From NCBI GenBank assembly GCA_017443465.1, contig JAFRXO010000033.1, positions 1 to 64,000 of the forward strand: DNA of 64,000 nt, given 5' to 3'. This stretch comes from Bacteroidales bacterium (GTDB lineage Bacteria > Bacteroidota > Bacteroidia > Bacteroidales > UBA932). Shown here in pieces: positions 16,892 to 26,023 of the stretch. The position numbers were made by a program, and so were the translations under genes. Positions within the stretch are counted from its first letter, which is position 1. Every line of letters starts with the position of its first letter. A model generated the notes under the pieces. That model did no database searches and had not been told where the DNA came from. It worked only from the letters and a program-made list of their open reading frames with translations.

Positions 16892-19346
16892 GATTTTCGT
16901 TCCACTTTACCGCTTTTTCCGCAGCCGGAAGCCGCTGATGTACCTATGCCTGGTTCTCAGCAGCCTGGCATTCCTGTTTTTCGGCCTCAAGCTCAGGTAT
17001 GAGGAGGACATCGCCAAGCTTCTCCCGTCTTCCGCCAACGACGAAAGCGCCCTCTCATTCGGCAACCTGTCCATCAAGGACAGGATTTTCGTTCAGATAA
17101 GCGATCCTTCGGGAGAGAGCGACACATATGCCTTGTCTTCATATGCCGATGCCTTCGCAGACATCCTTTCGGCAAAGGACTCCGCGAAGGGATGCATAGA
17201 CAATATGCTGTACCGGATAGATGACGATGTTCCGCTGCTTGCCATCGATTATGCGATGAGCCATGTTCCCTCGTTCGTGGACGTGTCCCTGTATCCGGAG
17301 TTTGACAAGGCTATTGAGAACGCCGATGACGCCATGGAACGGAACTATGCCGCTGTAATGGAGGATGAGACCGGTACCATTACGCAGGCGGTCGCAACCG
17401 ATCCGCTCGGACTCAGGAACCTCCTTCTCGGAGGAGGATCAGTGTCAGGGATGGCCAGTGGCTACACTCTGTGCGACGGTCATCTTTTCTGCCGGGATTC
17501 AACGGTAGCCCTTCTATTCGTCGCCCCTTCTTTCAAGAGTTTCGATTCCGGTTCCGCAACCATATTGATGGAAGAACTGGAAGAGGCACGGGATGAATTC
17601 CAGACGGATAATCCGGGAATAGAGATACTTATGCATGGTTCGCCAGTCCGGAGCGTGGGGAATTCCAGGGCTATCAAGAAGGACCTCCTTTATACTGTCG
17701 GAATATCCCTGATCCTTATCATCCTGCTGCTGATCATATCTTTCCGCAGCGGTGGAGTACTCTGGCAGAACATAGTCCCGGTACTCTACGGGACATTCTT
17801 CGCCCTGTCCTGCATGTTCTGGATCAAGGGGCAGATGTCTCTGATGGCCCTTGGAATCGGAGCCATTGTGCTCGGAGTCGCACTGAGCTATTGCCTTCAC
17901 GTTACTGTCCATCACCGCTATGTCGGGGACACCGAGAAGATGCTCAGGGATGAGAGTACACCGGTATGCCTGGGGTGCATCACAACCATCGGAGCCTTCA
18001 TGGGCCTCCTTTTTACCAAGAGCGACCTGTTGAGGGATTTCGGCCTGTTCGCCTCATTCGCGCTTGCCGGAAACACCTTTTTCGCCCTTGTGTTCCTGCC
18101 CCATTTCCTGAAGGAAGGAGACACTCGCAGGAACAGGAAGATATTCGATTTCATAGGTAAACTGAATTCCTGCCCATATGACCGCAAACCTGTCCTGATG
18201 GCATTTATCGCGGCAGTGATAGTGATGGGTTTCGTGTTTGCGCCCAAAGTGGGATTCGATACCAATCTGAAGCATATAGGATTCGAGTCGGATGAACTCA
18301 GGCAGTCAGAGGCCCTTTTCCAGCAGAAGAACCTTTCCGGACTGACCCAGCGCTATTATGCCGTCTCTTCAGAGTCGTTGGAACAGGCCCTCCATTACAG
18401 CAGGGATCTCGTCCGGGAACTCGGGCGTCTGTCTGATGAAGGGCTCATAGAAGAAGGGCCTTCTCCTGTACAGAGCCTCCTCATGGTTCCGCAGGACACT
18501 CAGGAAGAGAGGATCGGGGCATGGAAGGAGTATTGGAGCGAAGAGAAGATTGCATATGCGATGCAGAAGGTCACTTCTGCCGCGAGGAAATACGGTCTTC
18601 CGGAAGATATGTTCTACCCGTTCGAAGAGATGGTCCGCTCGGACTACAGTCCGTCCTCTTTGTACGAAGCCGGGATACTTCCCGAAGGGCTTATGTCCAC
18701 CTTCGTTGAGGAATCCTCAGGGAAATGGCTGGTTTTCAGCGGTGTAAAGCTGAGGCCGGAGAAGGTGCGCCAGGCAGATGACAGGGTTGCGGCCCTGGAA
18801 CACAGCCTTGTAGTGGATCCGTTCTATTACATGAGCGACATGGTGAAGATAGTCCATGACGATTTCAACGTCACCCTGGCCATATCTTCTCTGTTCGTCC
18901 TGCTGGTGCTCCTGGTCTCTTTCTGGAACATATGGGTGAGTCTCCTGGCTTTCATCCCGATGTTCCTCAGCTGGTACATAGTCCAGGGAACGATGGCATT
19001 GCTCGGCTTGGAATTCAACCTGATAAACATCATAATCTCGACTTTCATATTTGGAATCGGAGTCGATTACAGCATATTCGTCATGCAGGGCCTGCTTGCG
19101 GAAGCCAGGGGCGAGGATGACACACTCCTGCCATATCACAAGGGAGCCATTTTCTTCTCCGCCGTCGTGCTCCTGGTGGTCGTGCTCTCATTCTTCATGG
19201 CCTCTCATCCTGCAATCCGGTCGATAGGGATCAGTACCCTTACCGGAATGGCCTCCACAATCCTTCTGACATATACGGTGGAACCTTTCCTCTTCCGCCA
19301 GATGATGCGCATCCCCTGGATCAGGAAGTCCGTAACAAGGAAGTGA
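16884..19346 (+). CDS. MMPL/RND-family lipid exporter
   Basis: An 820-residue integral membrane protein of the MMPL type. It has one N-terminal helix (about 17-35), a first periplasmic domain, a helix block (about 265-425), a second periplasmic domain and a second helix block (about 660-810). Characteristic are IGAIVLGVALSYCLHVTVHH in block one and IFGIGVDYSIFVMQG in block two. MMPL proteins export lipids and polyketide-like products using the proton gradient. Start ATG 16884 is preferred because it fits the membrane domain start and overlaps the thioesterase stop; the longer reading frame upstream lies over the thioesterase. In this operon it is the natural exporter of the acyl product. Confidence 0.88.
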   Translation: MDRIFVPLYRFFRSRKPLMYLCLVLSSLAFLFFGLKLRYEEDIAKLLPSSANDESALSFGNLSIKDRIFVQISDPSGESDTYALSSYADAFADILSAKDSAKGCIDNMLYRIDDDVPLLAIDYAMSHVPSFVDVSLYPEFDKAIENADDAMERNYAAVMEDETGTITQAVATDPLGLRNLLLGGGSVSGMASGYTLCDGHLFCRDSTVALLFVAPSFKSFDSGSATILMEELEEARDEFQTDNPGIEILMHGSPVRSVGNSRAIKKDLLYTVGISLILIILLLIISFRSGGVLWQNIVPVLYGTFFALSCMFWIKGQMSLMALGIGAIVLGVALSYCLHVTVHHRYVGDTEKMLRDESTPVCLGCITTIGAFMGLLFTKSDLLRDFGLFASFALAGNTFFALVFLPHFLKEGDTRRNRKIFDFIGKLNSCPYDRKPVLMAFIAAVIVMGFVFAPKVGFDTNLKHIGFESDELRQSEALFQQKNLSGLTQRYYAVSSESLEQALHYSRDLVRELGRLSDEGLIEEGPSPVQSLLMVPQDTQEERIGAWKEYWSEEKIAYAMQKVTSAARKYGLPEDMFYPFEEMVRSDYSPSSLYEAGILPEGLMSTFVEESSGKWLVFSGVKLRPEKVRQADDRVAALEHSLVVDPFYYMSDMVKIVHDDFNVTLAISSLFVLLVLLVSFWNIWVSLLAFIPMFLSWYIVQGTMALLGLEFNLINIIISTFIFGIGVDYSIFVMQGLLAEARGEDDTLLPYHKGAIFFSAVVLLVVVLSFFMASHPAIRSIGISTLTGMASTILLTYTVEPFLFRQMMRIPWIRKSVTRK

Positions 19347-19347
19347 G

Positions 19348-20784
19348 ATGGAAAAGAAGGCTGTCATAATCGGTGCCGGCCTGGGTGGCCTCCTCTGCGG
19401 GGAGATGCTTTCCCGAAGCGGTTTCAAAGTCTTCCTGGTTGAGAAACAGGACCGTCCGGGCGGCTGCCTCCAGACATTCAGGCGAGGCGGGATGGTCTTC
19501 GACTGCGGGTTCCATTATGTCGGAGGAATGGGCCCCGGAGAGCCCCTTGGCAGGATATTCGACTCTTTTTCCCTTGGCGGCCTGCCATTCGTAAGGATGG
19601 ATCCGGAGTGCTCTGACGAGGTGACAATAGGGAATGACACATTCTGCATCCCTTCCGACGGTCCGGAGGCATTGGTGGAGAAGATGTCGGGATATTTCCC
19701 CTCACAGAAAGATAACCTGGAAAGGTACGCCGCCTTCCTGTCCAAGGTGGGAGACGGTATTTTCGGAGCCCTGTCTTCGCCAGGGATGAATCCGCTTTTC
19801 GCCATCGGCGCCAAAGATTGGCTGGAAGAGACAATCAGCGACCCCGTCCTTCGTAAAGTGCTGACAGCCAATGCTATGAAGATGGAATTGTCTCCGTCTC
19901 TCCCGTTATACACTTTCGCCCAGATCAATTCATCATTCATGATGTCATCCTGGAGGCTCATGGGCGGTGGAGACAGCATAGTCACTGCCTTGTGCGATGC
20001 CGTAAGGGACGCAGGAGGGGAGATTATCCTCGGGAACGGAGCCACCCGGATCATTTCAGACGGCCAGCGGGTCACATCAGTGGAATTGTCTTCAGGAGAG
20101 ACCATTCCCTGCGACGTAGCAGTGGCTGACACACATCCGGCGGTGGCCATGGCCCTGGCCGAAAATACCGATGGCGTCAGGAAGATCTATCGCAGAAGGA
20201 TTTCCTCTTTGGAATCCACCTGCGGAATGTTTACTGTCAACGTGGTCCTCAAGCGGGGATCCATGCCATATGTGAACCACAACCTTTTCGTTCACCGCGA
20301 AGATGCGGACATGTGGAATCCCGCCCGCGGGAAAGTGGAAAGCGTGATGGTTCACTTCTATCCGGAAGGGGACCATCTGGACATAATGACTCCGATGGAT
20401 TTCCCGGAAGTAAGCCGCTGGGCGGACCTGCCCCTCGGGCATCGTGGAGAAGGGTACGAAGAGTTCAAGAGAAGCAAGGCAGAGGAATGCATATGCCTGG
20501 CGCAGAAGAGGATCCCCGGGCTCACGGAGGCCATAGACAGGATTTACACCAGCACTCCTCTGACCTGGAGGGACTACACGGGCTCGGCGGACGGGTCGGC
20601 ATATGGGGTAAGGAAGGATTTCACTGCTCCGGAGCAGACTCTCATCCCGTCCCGGACTCCTTTGCCGGGCTTTTTCCTGACAGGGCAGAGCCTTAACCTC
20701 CACGGAATCCTGGGAGTTGGAATGACCGCCTTGCTGACTTGCAGGGAGATCCTCGGAGGGGATGCTGTCCGAATTGCACGATAA
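19348..20784 (+). CDS. FAD-dependent oxidoreductase, phytoene-desaturase/CrtISO-like
   Basis: A 478-residue flavoprotein with N-terminal dinucleotide-binding GAGLGGLLCGEML followed by the acidic residue in FLVEK and PGG, and C-terminal LTGQSLNLHGILGVGMTALL, the FAD-pocket signature of the carotenoid desaturase/isomerase and retinol saturase family. These enzymes desaturate, saturate or isomerise polyene chains. It lies one base after the MMPL gene. Together with ketosynthase, ketoreductase and exporter it hints at an unsaturated or polyene-like chain (inference). The true substrate could be a fatty acyl chain instead. Confidence 0.85.
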   Translation: MEKKAVIIGAGLGGLLCGEMLSRSGFKVFLVEKQDRPGGCLQTFRRGGMVFDCGFHYVGGMGPGEPLGRIFDSFSLGGLPFVRMDPECSDEVTIGNDTFCIPSDGPEALVEKMSGYFPSQKDNLERYAAFLSKVGDGIFGALSSPGMNPLFAIGAKDWLEETISDPVLRKVLTANAMKMELSPSLPLYTFAQINSSFMMSSWRLMGGGDSIVTALCDAVRDAGGEIILGNGATRIISDGQRVTSVELSSGETIPCDVAVADTHPAVAMALAENTDGVRKIYRRRISSLESTCGMFTVNVVLKRGSMPYVNHNLFVHREDADMWNPARGKVESVMVHFYPEGDHLDIMTPMDFPEVSRWADLPLGHRGEGYEEFKRSKAEECICLAQKRIPGLTEAIDRIYTSTPLTWRDYTGSADGSAYGVRKDFTAPEQTLIPSRTPLPGFFLTGQSLNLHGILGVGMTALLTCREILGGDAVRIAR

Positions 20785-20818
20785 TTGCGGTAAAAAGCCG
20801 CGTCAAAATTTTGAATAT

Positions 20819-21544
20819 ATGAAAACAGCGCTTGTTACAGGTGGGAGCAGGGGAATCGGAAAGGCCATATGCCTTCGTCTGGCTTCGATGGGCTATCATG
20901 TCATAGTGAACTACGTTTCAAACGATGCGGCTGCAGAGGCAACCCTCGCAGAGATATGCTCTGCCGGAGGAAGCGGCGAGCTCCTCAAGTTCAACGTCGC
21001 GGACAGGGAAGAGGCCCTCAAATGCCTTGCCGGATGGCAGGAAGCGCATCCCGGGGAATATGTGGAGGTCCTTGTAAACAATGCCGGGATCCGCAAGGAC
21101 AACCTCTTGCTCTGGCTGGAAGGCGATGAATGGTACAATGTCATAGGCGCCAGCCTCAATGCGTTCTACAATGTCACCCGCCCGCTGCTCCAGCCCATGG
21201 TGCTCAAAAAGAAAGGCAGGATAATCAACATGGCCTCTCTCTCAGGACTTAAAGGGCTCCCCGGACAGACTAATTATTCTGCTGCCAAGGGAGGCCTTAT
21301 CTCGGCCACCAAGGCCCTGGCCCAGGAAGTCGCTGCCAGGAAGGTGACTGTCAACGCCATCGCACCGGGATTCATCTCTACCGACATGACTACCGGCCTG
21401 GACGAAGAGGCGCTCAAAAAAGAGATCCCCGCCAAGAGGTTCGGGAAACCGGAGGAAGTGGCCGCACTGGTCGCATTCCTTGTAGGGGATGAGGCTTCTT
21501 ACATCACCGGACAGGTCATTTCCATCAACGGAGGTCTTTATTGA
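20819..21544 (+). CDS. 3-oxoacyl-ACP reductase (FabG-like SDR)
   Basis: A 241-residue short-chain dehydrogenase with the NADP motif TGGSRGIGKA (about 7-16), NNAG, the catalytic Ser and Tyr-Lys (NMASLSG ... NYSAAKGG) and C-terminal YITGQVISINGGLY. It reduces the 3-keto group made by the ketosynthase. The start was placed at ATG 20819, where the Rossmann fold begins; an in-frame ATG at 20762 overlaps the upstream gene. It sits 34 bases after the FAD enzyme and 11 before the LolA-like gene. No dehydratase or enoyl reductase is encoded next to it. Confidence 0.92.
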   Translation: MKTALVTGGSRGIGKAICLRLASMGYHVIVNYVSNDAAAEATLAEICSAGGSGELLKFNVADREEALKCLAGWQEAHPGEYVEVLVNNAGIRKDNLLLWLEGDEWYNVIGASLNAFYNVTRPLLQPMVLKKKGRIINMASLSGLKGLPGQTNYSAAKGGLISATKALAQEVAARKVTVNAIAPGFISTDMTTGLDEEALKKEIPAKRFGKPEEVAALVAFLVGDEASYITGQVISINGGLY

Positions 21545-21555
21545 TAATACGTCAT

Positions 21556-22149
21556 ATGAATATAAAATCCATCTTCCTGGCTTATGCGGCTCTCTTCGCC
21601 GGCATGGTCATATGCAATGCGCAGAATGATGCGCTGTCGTTCATCGCTAAGAAAAATGCAGGGGTCAGTTCCCTCGAGTCTTCTTTCAAGCACACCAAGA
21701 CGATGAAGACGAGCGGGAAGGTCACCGTTTCTTCCGGAACCTTGTATTACGTCGCTCCTGATAAACTGTCGATGCTCTACGAGGCGCCTTCTACTGATTA
21801 CCTGGTAATCAACGGGGACACGATGGACATCAGCAGGGGAGACAAGGCTTCTTCATTCAACACTGCGAAGAATCCGCTTATGGCCCAGCTGCGGAATGTC
21901 CTCCTCCTCTGTGTATCGGGAAAGGTCAAAGAGGCTGCTGACAGCAATGATGCTGAAATCTCAGTGGAGTCTGCATCAGGGTTTTATGTCATCACCCTTA
22001 CATCCCGGACGAAGTCTGCCAGGGGATATTCCAAGGTAGTCCTGAAGTATTCCAAGACCACCGGGATACTGTCTGAGATGGAGACCACCGAGATGTCCCA
22101 GATAGTGAATCTCTATCAGATGAGCGGGATCAAAGTCAATCCCAAATAG
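21556..22149 (+). CDS. LolA-like outer-membrane carrier protein
   Basis: A 197-residue periplasmic protein with a signal peptide (to about CNAQ) and a LolA/LolB-like core: SSFKHTKTMKTSGKVTVSSGTLYYVAPDKLSMLYEAP in overlapping pieces, and a C-terminal TTGILSEMETTEMSQI. LolA-type proteins carry lipidated cargo across the periplasm. Copies inside lipid or aryl-polyene-type clusters are thought to ferry the product to the outer membrane. The ATG lies in CATATG at 21553-21558. It ends the acyl-product operon. Confidence 0.82.
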   Translation: MNIKSIFLAYAALFAGMVICNAQNDALSFIAKKNAGVSSLESSFKHTKTMKTSGKVTVSSGTLYYVAPDKLSMLYEAPSTDYLVINGDTMDISRGDKASSFNTAKNPLMAQLRNVLLLCVSGKVKEAADSNDAEISVESASGFYVITLTSRTKSARGYSKVVLKYSKTTGILSEMETTEMSQIVNLYQMSGIKVNPK

Positions 22150-22167
22150 AAGGCCGGTCCTCGCTCA

Positions 22168-22198
22168 TTGCGGAATTTGTCAGTTTTTTGTAACTTGC
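22168..22198 (+). promoter_or_regulatory. Possible promoter of the surface-protein operon
   Basis: TTG (22168-22170), a 20-base spacer and TAACTTGC (22191-22198), which is one base off the TAnnTTTG consensus. It lies in the only gap of size between the acyl operon and the surface-protein genes, so a promoter is expected here, but the match is imperfect. Confidence 0.35.
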
Positions 22199-22213
22199 AA
22201 AGTTTTGTAGTGA

Positions 22214-24028
22214 GTGGAATTGAGAAACGGGTTTAGTTACATACTCTCAGTCATCATATGTCTTACTTCCTGCGAGGCTTCTTTAACCGTGCAGGAACCA
22301 ACGTCCGTTGACTCCAAGCCAGGTCCGGTAGAGGTCCGTCTTTCTGCCGGGGGAAGCTTTTCCCCTCAGTTGAAGACTGTCGCGGACGAAGACGGGTTGG
22401 GGACATCCTGGGTCGCAGGTGACAGGATCGCAGTCTGGGCCGCGGACGCGGCAGGGCAGATGGTCCTCTCCTCCCAGGGATTTTCTCTTTACGGGGCCTC
22501 TTCTTCCAAGGCGTTTTTCTCTGCTACCCTGGATTCCGCGATGCCGGAAGGGGAGTATACCTACTACGCAACTTATCCTGAACCTTCTTCTGTTTCAGGT
22601 ACTTCTGCCGTTTTTTCGGTTCCTTCCCTCCAGGACGGGGTCTCCGGCGGCGGAGAGGATATAATGTTGTCCGCTCCCCAGACCGGAGGTGCCCTCAAGC
22701 CCGTTGAATGGGAAAGTTATGACGGGGACGAGGTCTCATTGTCGATGGACCATATGCTCCACCGCCTTCGTTTCTACTGTGCGGCTTCTGATCTTCCAGG
22801 CGGTGAAAAGATAGGCAGGATAGTAGCCTCATTCCCTGAACCGGTGGTTGGAGACATCTCCCTGGATGTCGTTTCAGGGGATCTTTCATCCCGTGGATCC
22901 GGTTCTTCCGTCATTACTCTGGAACCCCTCCGGCCCGTTCCTGTGTCCGGGGATGTCAGGAATTATGTCACGGCTTCCATTATCCCTACCACTTTCTCTG
23001 CCGGTGAGAGCATCCAGGTTACAATGTACACCGACACGAAGGTTGCAAGGATGAGGGTCCCGCTGGGAGGACGTACTTTCGCTTCTGGGCATTCTACTGC
23101 CGTAAGGCTGGTCCCTGAATCGCTTGGCAACTTCTACAGGCTCAACGTGAGTGTCGACAGCAACAATCTCGGAGAAGACATCCAGAGCGTAACCCTCACT
23201 GCTCCTGAAGGTTGCCGCTGGGGAGACAGCCTGTCCAACGTATTCGTCTATTCTCCGGGAAAGACTTTCACCCAGGGAGAAAGCTTCACATTGGAATTCG
23301 AGGATGAGACGGCGTTCATGTCACTTTCGGGCAAGTCCGTTACGGTGACATATGACTCCGAGCACGCGCGCATAAGCGAAGAAATCAGCATCGGCTCCCT
23401 GTCCGGGAAATGCTCTGCGGACCTGTCTCTCAATGTCCCGTACCTGCTGTTCGAAGATTTCTCGTCGGTGGGCACATTCTCATATGACGACGAATACACC
23501 AGCGGTTTCAATACCGGATCCAAGAACGCCCATTCTTTCCTGGACGGCTGGACCGGTGCCAGGATCGGAGCCCAGGCAGGGCAGTGCATCCGTATCGCCT
23601 GCCGTCGTGAGACATCCGCGAATTATTCAGCCAGAGTCGATTCCGCCCCGCTGAAGGGAACTCTCAAGTCACCGGTGGATCTGAGCATAGAGTTCGATTA
23701 TGGGGCCGACAACAAGTACGGAGGACTTGTTATCATTACGGATCCGAATGTGGGGCAGACCTGTTTCATAGGCTATGTCACTTCTTCCGGAGGGTACAAG
23801 AGCGGAGACACTGCCGGCACCTTCGAATCCGGGAACTCGTTCTATCTCAAAGAGTACACAGGAAGCTATACCAGTACCCCCAACAAGGCTTCCTACACTA
23901 TACATAACGCTCCTGCCGGCGGAATCTTCCGTCTGACGCTGCGTACTGAAATCGAAAGCCAGGCCGGAACGACCAACACTACCGACTGGCTCTACATTGA
24001 TAACGTCAAAATAAAGATAAAGGGATGA
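22214..24028 (+). CDS. Fimbrillin-like surface lipoprotein
   Basis: A 604-residue lipoprotein: short leader with lipobox LTSC (Cys about 17). The N-terminal half follows the pattern of Bacteroidales fimbrillin/Mfa-like proteins (TSWVAGDRIAVWA, KAFFSATLDSAMPEGEYTYYATYP, LSMDHMLHRLRFYC). The C-terminal half (about 410-604) looks like a jelly-roll ending in TDWLYIDNVKIKIKG. The start is not certain: GTG 22214 or TTG 22220, with no ATG at a suitable place. It probably sits on the outer membrane surface. It overlaps the next DUF4493 gene by ATGA and leads a seven-gene surface cluster. Confidence 0.68.
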   Translation: MELRNGFSYILSVIICLTSCEASLTVQEPTSVDSKPGPVEVRLSAGGSFSPQLKTVADEDGLGTSWVAGDRIAVWAADAAGQMVLSSQGFSLYGASSSKAFFSATLDSAMPEGEYTYYATYPEPSSVSGTSAVFSVPSLQDGVSGGGEDIMLSAPQTGGALKPVEWESYDGDEVSLSMDHMLHRLRFYCAASDLPGGEKIGRIVASFPEPVVGDISLDVVSGDLSSRGSGSSVITLEPLRPVPVSGDVRNYVTASIIPTTFSAGESIQVTMYTDTKVARMRVPLGGRTFASGHSTAVRLVPESLGNFYRLNVSVDSNNLGEDIQSVTLTAPEGCRWGDSLSNVFVYSPGKTFTQGESFTLEFEDETAFMSLSGKSVTVTYDSEHARISEEISIGSLSGKCSADLSLNVPYLLFEDFSSVGTFSYDDEYTSGFNTGSKNAHSFLDGWTGARIGAQAGQCIRIACRRETSANYSARVDSAPLKGTLKSPVDLSIEFDYGADNKYGGLVIITDPNVGQTCFIGYVTSSGGYKSGDTAGTFESGNSFYLKEYTGSYTSTPNKASYTIHNAPAGGIFRLTLRTEIESQAGTTNTTDWLYIDNVKIKIKG

Positions 24029-24744
24029 AAAGAAAATCTTTGATCTTCCTGGCTTCTATCGTCCTGTGCCTGTCCGCATGTACCAAAAACGGGCAGGATG
24101 GGAAAATAGCCTTCCGTCTTGAGGGCGGCGATGTCCTCGAGGTGGAGACCAAAGGCAGCGTAACCGATTACGCTTCATTGCCTTCTTCCGGAGATTTCAA
24201 CCTCCTGGTGAAGAACAGTTTCGGGACACAGGTTTACTCCGGTAAGCTGTCCGGCTGGGATCCTTCCACCGCATTGGCTCCGGGAAACTATTCAGCATCT
24301 GTATCTTACGGCGACGCTTCCGAGGAAGGCCCGTCCAAGCCCTGCTTCGAAGGGAGTAAGGATTTCGCTGTCCGTTCCGGTGAGACATCGTCCGTGACAA
24401 TACCTGTTACCCTGGGGAACTGTGTCGTCAGGATAGTCTGCACCGACCAGTTCCGGAATTATTACCCCGAGCGCACCATGCGCATCACCACTCCTGAGTC
24501 TCCCTCAGGATTCGTATACGACGGGCAGGCTGTCTTCGTAGCTTACCAGTGGAGCATATCCGGTACCCTGAAAAGCCAGGCCGGGATTGAATATGCCCTC
24601 CCCGAACGCAGCTGGAGAGGTACGCCTGCAACATGCTACACCGTAAAATACGATGTCTCGAACATCGGCGGAGTGAGCATATCCATCAGTTTCAGCGATT
24701 CCGTAGAGACGGTGACTCTCGAAGAAATCGAACTTAATCAGTAA
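24025..24744 (+). CDS. DUF4493-domain lipoprotein
   Basis: A 239-residue lipoprotein with lipobox LSAC (Cys about 16). It shows the DUF4493 pattern: KIAFRLEGGDVLEVETKGS, DFNLLVKNSFGTQVYSGKL, LAPGNYSASVSYGDASEEG, CFEGSKDFAVRSGETSSV. DUF4493 is a Bacteroidota-specific beta-rich domain of unknown function, often found next to PCMD proteins. Here the domain is followed by about 80 residues without a known match. It overlaps the previous gene by four bases and precedes a second DUF4493 gene by 14 bases. Confidence 0.78.
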   Translation: MKRKSLIFLASIVLCLSACTKNGQDGKIAFRLEGGDVLEVETKGSVTDYASLPSSGDFNLLVKNSFGTQVYSGKLSGWDPSTALAPGNYSASVSYGDASEEGPSKPCFEGSKDFAVRSGETSSVTIPVTLGNCVVRIVCTDQFRNYYPERTMRITTPESPSGFVYDGQAVFVAYQWSISGTLKSQAGIEYALPERSWRGTPATCYTVKYDVSNIGGVSISISFSDSVETVTLEEIELNQ

Positions 24745-24758
24745 AAACTACCCAGTCC

Positions 24759-26012
24759 ATGAAAAAGACGATTACCATACTGATCGCAGCCGCAGTGGCA
24801 CTGTCTCTGTCTTCCTGCGGGAAAATCGAAGACAAGCCTGTTTCAGGGAACGGCATCCTGTCCTTCGCGGGGCTCGATGTGAAAGTAGATGAGACTCTTG
24901 TGACAAAGGCCTCGGCGGCGTCCGGGAATTCAATGATTTATGTCAAGAACACTTCCGGAACCACGGTTTTTGAATCGACATATGCAGGAGTAAAGGAAAA
25001 CGGCGGGAAGATTTCCCTGCCCGCAGGAAACTATGTGCTCGAGGCCCGTTCTTCGGACATGGAAGTTCCTGCAGCAATCTTCGAGCAGCCCATCTACGGC
25101 ACTCAGAAAGATTTTTCCATAACTGCCGGAGAGACGACAACCTTAGGCAGCCTGGTGTGCACCCTCCTTCAGGTAAAGGCCACTGTCTCATATGACGACG
25201 CTTTCCTGGAGACTGTAACCGGGCCGGGTAAAGCCACTGTAAAGGTAGACCCGTCTGCGCCTCTGGACTTCCCTCTGGAGTATTCCGGAGGCACTCCCTC
25301 CTATACTAAGCAGGCCGGATATTTCGCCGTCGCCAAAGGCGGCAATGCTACGATGAACATCGTTTTCTCCGGAAGCATTTCGGGTAAGAGCCAGAAGATG
25401 GTAGCCAACCTTACCAACGTCGAAGCCCGCCAGTGGAGGCAGATCCGGTTTGTAAAGAAGACTGATGAGCAGGGGAATGCCACTTTCGCAGTGGAAATCA
25501 ATTCCTTCATTGATGATGAGGAGATTTCCGTTCCCCTTACGGTAGAACAGGAGGCTCCCATAGGAACCGATCCGGACGCTCCGGTAGGAGACGGCGGAAT
25601 CACCATGACATTCGCAGAGGGCTGTCCTTACACCGATCTGGGCAACATAGTTGTTCCCGCAGGGGAGACCGGAATGGATCTCAGGGTCCTGATCTCAGTT
25701 CCGAACGGTGTCAAGAAGTTCGTCGTCCAGATGGCTTCCACCAGTGAATCCTTCATTTCCGCCGTCGCTCTCGCAGGAGGAACCACACTTGACCTGATCA
25801 ATCCCAAGGAGGAGCAGGACATTGTCTTCCAGATAGTTCCGTTCCCGCATGGAAGTTCTCTCGCTGGACAGACCAATCTCCTGTTCGACCTGAGTTCCGC
25901 CCAGGGACCGATCAACGCCTTCCCTGGCAAGCACACGTTTACCATGGAGATGACGGACATGAAGGGATGCCGTGCCAGCATTCCTGTAACCCTGGTAGTT
26001 GAATCACATTAG
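24759..26012 (+). CDS. DUF4493-domain lipoprotein, longer paralogue
   Basis: A 417-residue lipoprotein with lipobox LSSC (Cys about 20). The N-terminal DUF4493 region is clear (GILSFAGLDVKVDE, SMIYVKNTSGTTVFESTYAG, LPAGNYVLEARSSDMEVPA, PIYGTQKDFSITAGETT). A second beta-rich region (about 275-417) beginning GGITMTFAEGCPY resembles DUF4493-associated C-terminal domains but I do not recognise it. It lies between two related genes, so tandem duplication and divergence is the likely origin. Function unknown; surface or periplasmic location is inferred. Confidence 0.76.
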   Translation: MKKTITILIAAAVALSLSSCGKIEDKPVSGNGILSFAGLDVKVDETLVTKASAASGNSMIYVKNTSGTTVFESTYAGVKENGGKISLPAGNYVLEARSSDMEVPAAIFEQPIYGTQKDFSITAGETTTLGSLVCTLLQVKATVSYDDAFLETVTGPGKATVKVDPSAPLDFPLEYSGGTPSYTKQAGYFAVAKGGNATMNIVFSGSISGKSQKMVANLTNVEARQWRQIRFVKKTDEQGNATFAVEINSFIDDEEISVPLTVEQEAPIGTDPDAPVGDGGITMTFAEGCPYTDLGNIVVPAGETGMDLRVLISVPNGVKKFVVQMASTSESFISAVALAGGTTLDLINPKEEQDIVFQIVPFPHGSSLAGQTNLLFDLSSAQGPINAFPGKHTFTMEMTDMKGCRASIPVTLVVESH

Positions 26013-26023
26013 GAGGAATGCAT

